Shown here in pieces: positions 21,517-28,662 of a DNA stretch of 58,642 bases. Within the stretch, counting starts at the first letter, position 1. The number at the start of each line of letters is the position of its first letter. The stretch is from Rhodoferax sp. GTDB taxonomy: Bacteria > Pseudomonadota > Gammaproteobacteria > Burkholderiales > Burkholderiaceae_C. The notes beneath the pieces were generated by a model. It was not told the DNA's origin. It made no database searches and was given only the letters and a program-made list of their open reading frames with translations. The translations under genes were made by a program, and so were the position numbers. The DNA lies in NCBI RefSeq assembly GCF_030653815.1, contig NZ_JAURYQ010000040.1, positions 1-58,642 on the forward strand. Reading direction: 5' to 3'.

Positions 21517-22649
21517 GCCGGCTTTTGCCCGAGTTTGCGGTACAGCGTGGCGCGGCTGATGCCCAGGGCGCGCGCCGCCTGGCCGACATTGCCACGGGCC
21601 TCTTCGACCGCTTTGCGGATCATCACGGCCTCGACCTCGCGCAGCGCCAGCGCTGGCGCCGCACGGCTGCCGGCCTGCAGCGTGTGGGCTTCATCGGCGC
21701 GACTGATGGCCTGGGCCTGCAGGCGCAGGCCGCTCCAGAGCGGCAATTCGATCGGCTTTCCGGGGCGTTTGGCGGCGTCGAACAAGGGCTCGAACGACAT
21801 GCCAAAGACCTCGCTGACGTGGATGGGCGCCTGGCCGGGTGCGGCCAGGCCAGGCACCATTTGCCGCGCCACCGGGTTGGCCCCGGTGATCCAGCCCTCG
21901 GCATCCAGGCACAGCAGGCCATCGGCGTCGCTGCCCAGGGCATTGCCGGGCCAGTTCAGGCGCAGCAGCAGGGCGTGGGGCTGGGCCGTGAGCAGGGCGT
22001 TTTCGATCTTGCTGGCCGACTGCATGACCAGATGCTTGAGTTCCGGGCGCTCCTGCGCGTCGACCCCGGTCACATCGAGCATGCCCACACACGCACCATC
22101 GGGACCCAACAGCGGGGCGCCAGCGCAGCTGTAAGCCGAGGTCTGGTCAAAAAAATGCTCGCCACGGTGCAGCCAGACCGGTTGCAATTCGGCCAGCGTG
22201 GTGCCAATGGCGGTGGTGCCCATGCTGCGCTCGGACAGGTCGGTGCCGACACGGGTGATCAGGTGGGCGCGCGGGTCGGCGTGGTCGATGGCGCCGCAGG
22301 CGTCGACCACCACGCCGTCGGCATTGGTCAGGATGGCGAAGTAGCGCGTGTTGACAATGGCGCGCGCCAGGTTCTGCAGCATGGGTTGTGCTGCGGCAAT
22401 CAAGCTGTGGTTGGCTTCCAGGGTGTAACGCAGCAAGGGCGCGCTGACCTGCGAAAACTGGACTGCGCTGGCGGGCTGCAAGCCCGAATTCAGGCAGCGC
22501 TGCCAGGAGCGTTCAACCCATGGCGCGACCCAGCCCGGCGTGGCGGCTTGGCCGTCGCGCATGAGGCGCTGGCGCGCCAAGGCTATGCGCGCCAGGCGGC
22601 TGTGCGCGGCATTGGTGTGGGGGTCGGTGGGGTGCACGGTGAAATCCAT
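21513..22649 (-). CDS. GAF/Fis-type regulator (AcoR-like, without AAA+ domain) heading the mod operon
   Basis: 378 residues. The N-terminal part resembles the acetoin regulator AcoR: VERSWQRCLNSGLQP, then a GAF domain (about 85-210) with VVDACGAIDHADP and GVGTDLSERSMGTTAIGT-like sequence. A PAS-like segment follows (DGLLCLDAEGWITGANPVA, about 240-258), and the C-terminus is a Fis helix-turn-helix (GNVGQAARALGISRATLYRKL). The sigma54-interacting AAA+ domain with GAFTGA is absent, so it cannot activate sigma54 promoters in the usual way. Its 4-base overlap with modA suggests that it controls molybdate uptake or Mo-enzyme genes. Confidence 0.78.
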   Translation of the reverse strand: MDFTVHPTDPHTNAAHSRLARIALARQRLMRDGQAATPGWVAPWVERSWQRCLNSGLQPASAVQFSQVSAPLLRYTLEANHSLIAAAQPMLQNLARAIVNTRYFAILTNADGVVVDACGAIDHADPRAHLITRVGTDLSERSMGTTAIGTTLAELQPVWLHRGEHFFDQTSAYSCAGAPLLGPDGACVGMLDVTGVDAQERPELKHLVMQSASKIENALLTAQPHALLLRLNWPGNALGSDADGLLCLDAEGWITGANPVARQMVPGLAAPGQAPIHVSEVFGMSFEPLFDAAKRPGKPIELPLWSGLRLQAQAISRADEAHTLQAGSRAAPALALREVEAVMIRKAVEEARGNVGQAARALGISRATLYRKLGQKPA

Positions 22650-22728
22650 TAAGCTCTGAATTTATCGTATTTTGAATGCATCGGCGAACCCGCTTGTCAG
22701 GGCGCCGGCTTGCAGGCACACTTTGCTT

Positions 22729-24510
22729 GTGAAATTAAAAACATCTGTTTCTTCCCCGCGCCGTGTGAAAGCCGCCTTGATGTGGCCGTTTGCCCTGGTA
22801 TTGGCCTTCATTTTGATGGCCTTTGTGACCACGGCGTATTTTTTGCAGGTGCAGACCCGCGACCGCGCCTTGTCCGAGCGGGTCTCGGCGGTCGCCAAGT
22901 TGGTCGACCAAAAGCTGGACAAGGACACCAAGCTGATGCGTGCCGTGGTGCACACCATGCAGGGAATCCCGGCCCTCACGGCGGCGTTTTCCAGCCAGGA
23001 TCGCCGTGCCTTGTTGCGTGAGGCAGGGCCGCTGTTTCAAAGCCTGCAAGACGACTACCGCATCACCCACTTGTACTTCAACAGTCCGGAATTGGTGAAT
23101 CTGGTGCGGATCCATAGCCCGGACGAGTACGGCGATGTCATCACGCGTGACACCACGGTGCAGGCGCGACAGCTCAATGTGCCCATTCATGGCCTGGAAT
23201 TGGGCGCCCTGGGAACCCTGACGCTGCGCCTGGTGGCCCCCTGGCAAAGTGCACAAGGGGTGGTGGGGTATGTCGAGATGGGCGAGGAAATTGGTCACCT
23301 GCTGGATGAAATTCATAAAACCCTGACGGTTGACTTGTTTGTGCTGGTGGATAAGGAATTTCTGCCAGCCCAACAGTGGCATCACGGCTTGGCCCTGCTT
23401 CAGAGGCAGGGCAACTGGAGTCGCTTTGAGCAGCAGGTCGTGGTGGCAAACACCCGGGAACATCCCCCGGCGGCCATGAACGAGTCCGTCTTGGCCGCCT
23501 TGCGTACCGGTGTCACCCATGTTTTCAAACAAGACGATCAAACCCTGCATCTGGCCATGTTGTCGCTTGATGATGCGAGTGGCCGGCGCATTGGCGATCT
23601 GGTGGTGATGCGCGACATCACCGGCTTGCAGAAGAGCTTTCAGCGCTCCATCACGGGCGTGACGCTGATGAGTCTGCTGGTGGGCGCTTTTGTTCTGGGG
23701 CTCTTTTATTTTGCGCTGGACCGGGTGGAGCGCGACTACCAGCGTCAGCATGATCTGGAACACCAGTTGCTGCGCGTGGGCACCGAACATGCCCGCATTC
23801 TGCAAATTGAAAAGCTGTCGGCGCTGGGCACTATGGTGGGCGAGATTGCGCACCAACTCAACAACCCGCTGGTTGGGGTGGTGAACCTGACCCAGTTGGC
23901 GCAGCGCGAAACGGGCAACCCGCAGCGGACCCGCGAACTTCTGGCCGAAATCCGACACGCCGGCCAGGACTGTCATGCTTTCATTGCGTCCATGCTGCGT
24001 TTTGCCAAGGTGTCCAAATTCGAATGCCATCCTACCGATCTGGCCCAGGTGGTTGAAGAGACCGTGCTGATGTTTCGTCAGACCCTGCGCCACCAGATGC
24101 CTGTCGAGTTGGTGTTTCCCGAAGAAAAGGTGGTGCTGCTGATGGACGCCATTTTGCTGCGCCATGCCTTGTTCAACTTGCTGCTCAATGCCGCGCAGGC
24201 CACCGACGATGAAAGCCCGGTGGTGATCAGTCTGCAAGCCCAGCCACACCCCGAAACAGGCGCACCAGGCTGGCGTCTGGCCGTTCGCGACCATGGCAAG
24301 GGCATTGCGCCCGAAATCCTGGACAAGGTGTTCACGCCGTTTTTCACCACCCGCCACGAAGGCACGGGCCTGGGGCTGCCGGTGGTGCAACATGTGGCCT
24401 TGCTGCACCAGGGTTTTGTCACCGTTGAAAATTTGCCTGAGGGTGGCACGCAATTTGCGGTTTGGTTGCCGCAAACCACCACGACCAATCCCGTACATAC
24501 CCACTCCTAG
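22729..24510 (+). CDS. Membrane sensor histidine kinase
   Basis: About 593 residues. One helix near residues 18-40 (FALVLAFILMAFVTTAYFL), an extracytoplasmic Cache-like sensor domain of about 270 residues, a second helix near 320-340 (LMSLLVGAFVLGLFYFAL), then HisKA with GEIAHQLNNPLVG and HATPase_c with N box FNLLLNAAQAT, DHGKGIAPEILDKVF and GTGLGLPVVQH. No HAMP domain. The start is unsure: GTG 22729, TTG 22672 and ATG 22780 are all possible and none has a clear ribosome binding site. It lies 7 bases before the sigma54 response regulator gene and surely forms a pair with it. The signal sensed is unknown. Confidence 0.85.
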   Translation: MKLKTSVSSPRRVKAALMWPFALVLAFILMAFVTTAYFLQVQTRDRALSERVSAVAKLVDQKLDKDTKLMRAVVHTMQGIPALTAAFSSQDRRALLREAGPLFQSLQDDYRITHLYFNSPELVNLVRIHSPDEYGDVITRDTTVQARQLNVPIHGLELGALGTLTLRLVAPWQSAQGVVGYVEMGEEIGHLLDEIHKTLTVDLFVLVDKEFLPAQQWHHGLALLQRQGNWSRFEQQVVVANTREHPPAAMNESVLAALRTGVTHVFKQDDQTLHLAMLSLDDASGRRIGDLVVMRDITGLQKSFQRSITGVTLMSLLVGAFVLGLFYFALDRVERDYQRQHDLEHQLLRVGTEHARILQIEKLSALGTMVGEIAHQLNNPLVGVVNLTQLAQRETGNPQRTRELLAEIRHAGQDCHAFIASMLRFAKVSKFECHPTDLAQVVEETVLMFRQTLRHQMPVELVFPEEKVVLLMDAILLRHALFNLLLNAAQATDDESPVVISLQAQPHPETGAPGWRLAVRDHGKGIAPEILDKVFTPFFTTRHEGTGLGLPVVQHVALLHQGFVTVENLPEGGTQFAVWLPQTTTTNPVHTHS

Positions 24511-24517
24511 CCCACTC

Positions 24518-25894
24518 ATGTTGCCCAAGATTCTGGTCGTTGATGACGACCGTTACACCCGGACACTGCTGGAGCAGATGCTTCGCACCTCGGCCCACGT
24601 CCACCTGGCCAGTGAGGGGGATGAGGCGCGGCGGTTGTTCGCCACGCATGACTTCAATCTGGTCTTGATGGACCAACGCTTGCCAAGCCACCAGGGACTG
24701 GATTTGTTGCGCGAGTTTCGCGCCCAGCGGCCACGCATGGTGGCCATTCTGATGACCGGATTTGCCGATGTGCGTGATGCCGTGGCGGCTGTGCGTGAGG
24801 GGCTGTTCGATTACCTGACCAAGCCTTTTGAAGACCTGGAAGCGCTGGAGGCCGTGATCGGCAAGGCGCTTGAAATTGACGCCGCCTACCGTGAAATTGA
24901 CACCCTGCGCATCCGCTTGGCCAAAGCTTCGGGCGCACCTTTGGTGGTTGGGCAATCAGCCGCGATGACGCGTTTGCTGGGGCAGCTGCAGCAAGTGGCC
25001 GGTCTGGACACCACGGTCCTGCTGGAAGGCGAAAGTGGCACCGGCAAGGATGTGATGGCCAGGTACATTCATGCGCACAGCCAGCGTGCTGACCAGGCTT
25101 TCCTGGAAGTGAATTGTGGTGGCTTGCCCGAGTCCTTGCTGGAAAGCCTGCTGTTTGGTTATGAGAAGGGCGCGTTTACCGGTGCCGCCCAGGCGACCGC
25201 CGGCTATTTTGAAAAGGCCAATGGCGGCAACCTGTTTCTGGATGAAATTGCCGACATGAGCCCCAAGTTGCAAAGCAATTTGTTGCGCGTACTACAAGAC
25301 CACAGCTTTTGCCGCATTGGCAGCACCCATCGGCGCTCGACCGACTTTCGCCTGATCTGTGCAACCAACCGTTCGCTCTTGGGCGAGGTCAAAGCGGGGC
25401 GTTTTCGCGAGGATTTGTACTACCGGATCAATGTGGTGGCTGTGTTTTTACCGCCACTGCGTGAGCGCGAGGGCGACGTGTTTCGTCTGGCGGTTCATTT
25501 TCTTGAACTTTTCAACGCCAAGTTTGGCAAGCAATGTGGCCCTTTCACGCCGGCCGCGCTGGCTTCCCTGGAAGCCCATTCCTGGCCAGGCAATGTGCGC
25601 GAGCTCCAGCATTGCATCGAGCGCGTGGCTGCCATGCAGCCGGGCGGCGTGATTGACGCTGTTCACCTCGGTCCCGGATGCAGTTTGCAGATGGCACCTG
25701 CGTCGCCCACCCTGACGCCATCAGCCGCTGAACTCGGCTACCAGGAGGCGCGCGCCAGCTTCGAGCAGGCTTATTTGAAGGGGCTCCTTGAGGCTGCCGG
25801 CGGCAATGTTTCCGAGGCGGCGCGTTTGAGCGGCATTCCCCGTCAGAACCTTTACGTGCGGATGAAGCGTTGGGGCTTTGTCACTGATTCATGA
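24518..25894 (+). CDS. NtrC-family sigma54-dependent response regulator
   Basis: 458 residues. Receiver domain 1-118 with phospho-acceptor Asp52 (LVLMDQRLP) and the LTKPF lysine; AAA+ domain about 140-370 with Walker A GESGTGKD, the sigma54 loop GAFTGA and Walker B NLFLDEIAD; C-terminal Fis helix-turn-helix (GNVSEAARLSGIPRQNLYVRM). All catalytic parts are intact, so it should activate sigma54 promoters. The nearest such promoter begins 75 bases after its stop, ahead of the multiheme cytochrome gene, which is the likely target. Confidence 0.92.
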   Translation: MLPKILVVDDDRYTRTLLEQMLRTSAHVHLASEGDEARRLFATHDFNLVLMDQRLPSHQGLDLLREFRAQRPRMVAILMTGFADVRDAVAAVREGLFDYLTKPFEDLEALEAVIGKALEIDAAYREIDTLRIRLAKASGAPLVVGQSAAMTRLLGQLQQVAGLDTTVLLEGESGTGKDVMARYIHAHSQRADQAFLEVNCGGLPESLLESLLFGYEKGAFTGAAQATAGYFEKANGGNLFLDEIADMSPKLQSNLLRVLQDHSFCRIGSTHRRSTDFRLICATNRSLLGEVKAGRFREDLYYRINVVAVFLPPLREREGDVFRLAVHFLELFNAKFGKQCGPFTPAALASLEAHSWPGNVRELQHCIERVAAMQPGGVIDAVHLGPGCSLQMAPASPTLTPSAAELGYQEARASFEQAYLKGLLEAAGGNVSEAARLSGIPRQNLYVRMKRWGFVTDS

Positions 25895-25917
25895 CAACTG
25901 TCGTGATTGCCTGACAG
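25890..25917. promoter_or_regulatory. Candidate upstream activator sites (TGACA repeats)
   Basis: CATGACAACTGTCGTG (25890-25905) is a near-palindrome with arms TGACA/TGTCg, and a further TGACAG follows at 25912-25917, 20 bases (about two helical turns) after the first TGACA. The array lies about 55-80 bases upstream of the sigma54 -24 element and overlaps the stop codon of the response regulator gene. Position and symmetry fit enhancer sites for that regulator; binding is inferred. Confidence 0.5.
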
Positions 25918-25968
25918 TTTTTTAAGCGCATTGGATGGATTCTGCGGCGTCTTCTGATGCAGTAGTCG

Positions 25969-25984
25969 TGGCACGAAGCTTGCC
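25969..25984 (+). promoter_or_regulatory. Sigma54 (-24/-12) promoter for the multiheme cytochrome gene
   Basis: TGGCACGAAGCTTGCC matches the RpoN consensus TGGCACG-N4-TTGC(A/T) at all but the last base, with GG at 25970-25971 and GC at 25982-25983 separated by exactly ten bases. Transcription should begin near 25995, giving a leader of about 30 bases that contains the AAGGAG of the cytochrome gene. Confidence 0.88.
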
Positions 25985-26025
25985 TAGTTCAATCGGGTGA
26001 TGTTCACTCTATGAAGGAGATCGTG

Positions 26026-27945
26026 ATGCGAAAGACTGTTGTTGGGAGCCTGCTGGCCCTGGCCTCGACGTTTTTGATTTATGGCTGTACGCAGACTGAA
26101 ATCAAAGGCGTTGCCAACGCGCCGGTAGCAGGTGTTGTTGAAGATGGCAGCAAGGAGACTTTCCAGAAGGTCTCCAACGCCACGGTGTGGTTGATTCCGT
26201 CGTCCGACGTGGTGGCCATGGGCAAGACGCCCATCGAAATCAAGAAAGACGCCAAAAATGACGAGCCGCTGGAAGATAACCTGACGGCCAACCGCGACCG
26301 TTACCTCAAAGCGAGGACCGATGCCAAAGGCGAGTTCAAATTTGCCGCTGTCCCCATGGGCAAGTACTTCGTTTATGTGGAGCCTGCCAACAACAAGTAT
26401 TTGCCTGGGGGTGACAAGTCGCGCGTGGCCATGACCAGCGATGAATTGTCCAAGGCGCCGCTGAAGATCAAGGTCTCTGGCAATACGCCGGCAGGCGCCA
26501 CCTACATTGGCAGTTCGGCCTGCATTGAATGCCACGAAGACCAGAAGCACTTCACCAAAACGCTGCACCGCCTGGGCATCACCGTGATTGGCAAGCCCAG
26601 CAAGTTGCAGGATTTTTCCAACTTCCCGGACTTCAATAAAGGCCTCGACAAGCTCATGGCCGGCACCAAGTTCTGGTTCCATGGCTACGACTCAAAGCGT
26701 GGCTTTGACAAGTACCTGATCAGCACCAAGGCCCCGGCCGATGCTGCCAGCGTGAGTTTTACCGCCACGTTCTACAAGGACAAGGACGGCTCGCTGAAGT
26801 TCCGTGCCGAAAACGTCAAGAATCCCCAGGATGCAGCGCGCGTTTATCCGGTTGAAATGACTTATGGCGGCGGTGTTTACAAACAACGTTACCTGGTGCG
26901 TGTGGGTCCTAACCTGTTCCCGTTTGTCCAGTTCAACCAGAACGGCGACGACTCCTTTGCCGACCGCAGCCGCAAGGAATGGCGTGATTACCATGCCGAC
27001 TGGTTCTACAACGAAACCACCAAGCAGCTGGCTGACCCGCCGCAAGCCAAATCGTTCGACAAGGAATGTGCCTCTTGCCATGCCAATGGTTACACCCTGA
27101 CCAAGACTGCGGCAGGTGATTACATTGCCGGTTCCAGCAATGACCGCAATGGTGAGATCGACACAGATGGGGATGGCAAACCCAACGAGATCAACATGGG
27201 TTGCGAGACCTGCCACGGCCCGGGCTCGGTGCACAACGCCGCCAAGGAAATCGACATGCCGTCCACCATTGTCAGCCCCAACAAGCTGGCTGCCGAGCGC
27301 GCCTCGATGATCTGCGGTCAGTGCCATAGCCGGCCTCAAGGCAACCTGAAAAATGACCAGCCGGTCAACAAGGACAACAAGATGATGCTGCCGGGCACAT
27401 CGCGCAACGTGTACCTGAACGAGTACACCACGCGTGAGGATGCCGCCAAGAACGACTACTGGGCTGATGGCCTGCATTCCAAGTCGCATCACCAGCAGTA
27501 CACCGACTTCATCAAGTCATCCAAGTACCGCAATGGCACACAACTGGTGGCCTGCTCGGATTGCCACGACACCCATGGCACGGCCAAGTTTGCGCATCAG
27601 ATGAAAACAGACTCCAAGTCGGTTGAGTCCTGCAACAGTTGCCATGTCAACACCATGGACCTGAAGAAGCACCTGGCAGACAAGGCCAAGTGCACGGTGG
27701 ACCCGGCCCAGATCACCTGCGCCAGTTGTCACGTCACCAAGACCATGCAAACCGGTGCCGGCTTTGGCAAGGGCTTGACGGCGGCCGATGGCAAGAACTA
27801 CTGGACCAACGACATCAGCTCGCACATTTATGACGTGCCGCGCAAGGACAATGTCGGTGTGAAGGGTGTGGCCCCGGGTTCGGCCATGCCGATCCCGTAC
27901 ACCAATGCCTGCGGTGCCGCATGTCATGATGTCAAGAAGCTGTAG
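26026..27945 (+). CDS. Multiheme c-type cytochrome lipoprotein
   Basis: 639 residues. The leader ends in a lipobox (FLIYGC, Cys21), so the protein is probably lipid-anchored in the periplasm or on the outer membrane. Residues about 25-150 look like a beta-sandwich carboxypeptidase-regulatory-like domain (TDAKGEFKFAAVPMGKYFVYV). Then come seven CXXCH heme motifs (CIECH, CASCH, CETCH, CGQCH, CSDCH, CNSCH, CASCH) and a C-terminal CGAACH, a CX3CH variant that may bind an eighth heme. ATG at 26026 is chosen because AAGGAG at 26014-26019 is well placed; a start five codons upstream would cover it. Likely a periplasmic electron carrier or reductase; no close function recognised. Confidence 0.85.
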   Translation: MRKTVVGSLLALASTFLIYGCTQTEIKGVANAPVAGVVEDGSKETFQKVSNATVWLIPSSDVVAMGKTPIEIKKDAKNDEPLEDNLTANRDRYLKARTDAKGEFKFAAVPMGKYFVYVEPANNKYLPGGDKSRVAMTSDELSKAPLKIKVSGNTPAGATYIGSSACIECHEDQKHFTKTLHRLGITVIGKPSKLQDFSNFPDFNKGLDKLMAGTKFWFHGYDSKRGFDKYLISTKAPADAASVSFTATFYKDKDGSLKFRAENVKNPQDAARVYPVEMTYGGGVYKQRYLVRVGPNLFPFVQFNQNGDDSFADRSRKEWRDYHADWFYNETTKQLADPPQAKSFDKECASCHANGYTLTKTAAGDYIAGSSNDRNGEIDTDGDGKPNEINMGCETCHGPGSVHNAAKEIDMPSTIVSPNKLAAERASMICGQCHSRPQGNLKNDQPVNKDNKMMLPGTSRNVYLNEYTTREDAAKNDYWADGLHSKSHHQQYTDFIKSSKYRNGTQLVACSDCHDTHGTAKFAHQMKTDSKSVESCNSCHVNTMDLKKHLADKAKCTVDPAQITCASCHVTKTMQTGAGFGKGLTAADGKNYWTNDISSHIYDVPRKDNVGVKGVAPGSAMPIPYTNACGAACHDVKKL

Positions 27946-27970
27946 CTGATAATTCAGTCTTTGCGTCATT

Positions 27971-28003
27971 AAAAACCGCCGGTTAGTCCGGCGGTTTTTT
28001 TTT
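27971..28003 (+). terminator. Rho-independent terminator after the multiheme cytochrome gene
   Basis: Stem AAAAACCGCCGG (27971-27982) and CCGGCGGTTTTT (27988-27999) with a 5-base loop, followed by more T residues. It separates the sigma54-driven cytochrome transcript from the aor operon. Confidence 0.9.
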
Positions 28004-28013
28004 GGTGTTCGTG

Positions 28014-28026
28014 TCTCAATTTGAGA
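28014..28026. promoter_or_regulatory. Inverted repeat TCTCAA-T-TTGAGA upstream of aorA
   Basis: A perfect 13-base palindrome (6-base arms) about 148 bases before the aorA start and just after the terminator. It could be a regulator site for the aor operon; the protein is unknown. Confidence 0.4.
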
Positions 28027-28051
28027 ATTTGTGACGACGCCCCTTATCCGA

Positions 28052-28067
28052 CTAGGGTTATCCCTAG
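28052..28067. promoter_or_regulatory. Inverted repeat CTAGGG-TTAT-CCCTAG upstream of aorA
   Basis: A perfect 16-base dyad with 6-base arms, about 107 bases before the aorA start. A nearly identical dyad (CTAGGG-TTTA-CCCTA) lies at 47801-47815 upstream of the Pta-AckA genes. Two such dyads in regulatory regions suggest a shared homodimeric regulator. Confidence 0.55.
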
Positions 28068-28173
28068 GCTTATTTTTTCGCCAAACTCCAACAATACCCA
28101 TGCAACTGATTTCATAGGAATGGCGACGCGGTCGTTCACCCAGTTTCATTTTTTACCCACAGGAGACCTCCAC

Positions 28174-28650
28174 ATGCAAAAGGTGTTGCACATCACCGCA
28201 GACAAATGCACCGGCTGTCTGCAGTGCGAAATGGCCTGTTCTTTCGAGAACTACGGCACCTTCGCCACCGCCAAGTCACGCATCAAGGTGTTCAACTTTC
28301 ACCATACCGGCAAGAAAGTGCCGTACACCTGCACCCAGTGCGACGAAGCCTGGTGCCTGCACGCGTGCCCGGTGGAAGCCATCACGCTGGACAAGGCCAC
28401 CGGCGCCAAGGTGGTGAACGAAGCCACCTGCGTAGGCTGCAAGGTTTGCACCATCGCCTGCCCGTTTGGCACCATCAACTATGTACAGGAAACCGGCAAG
28501 GTGCAAAAGTGCGACCTCTGCGGTGGCGACCCGGCCTGTGCCGACGCCTGCCCCACCGGCGCCATCACCTTCATCGACGCCAACTGGACCGGTCTGGGCA
28601 AGATGGAACAGTGGGCAGATAAATTGGCTAACCAGCCTTCGGCTGCATAA
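28174..28650 (+). CDS. aorA: Aldehyde oxidoreductase electron-transfer subunit (polyferredoxin)
   Basis: 158 residues with sixteen cysteines in four clusters: CTGCLQCEMAC, CTQCDEAWCLHACP, CVGCKVCTIACP and CDLCGGDPACADACP, enough for four [4Fe-4S] centres. It resembles the AorA subunit of the Aromatoleum W-dependent aldehyde oxidoreductase and DmsB/HycB-like proteins, and would relay electrons from AorB to AorC. ATG at 28174 is preferred over upstream starts because AGGAGA at 28161-28166 is well spaced and the first cluster begins 13 residues in. aorB follows after 12 bases. Confidence 0.88.
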   Translation: MQKVLHITADKCTGCLQCEMACSFENYGTFATAKSRIKVFNFHHTGKKVPYTCTQCDEAWCLHACPVEAITLDKATGAKVVNEATCVGCKVCTIACPFGTINYVQETGKVQKCDLCGGDPACADACPTGAITFIDANWTGLGKMEQWADKLANQPSAA

Positions 28651-28662
28651 GGAGAAACGAAC

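Noticed and set aside
28056..28070. GG-N10-GC spacing within the CTAGGG dyad upstream of aorA, as a sigma54 promoter
   Set aside because: Only the GG and GC dinucleotides match; the rest of the -24 and -12 elements do not, and the dyad symmetry explains the bases better.
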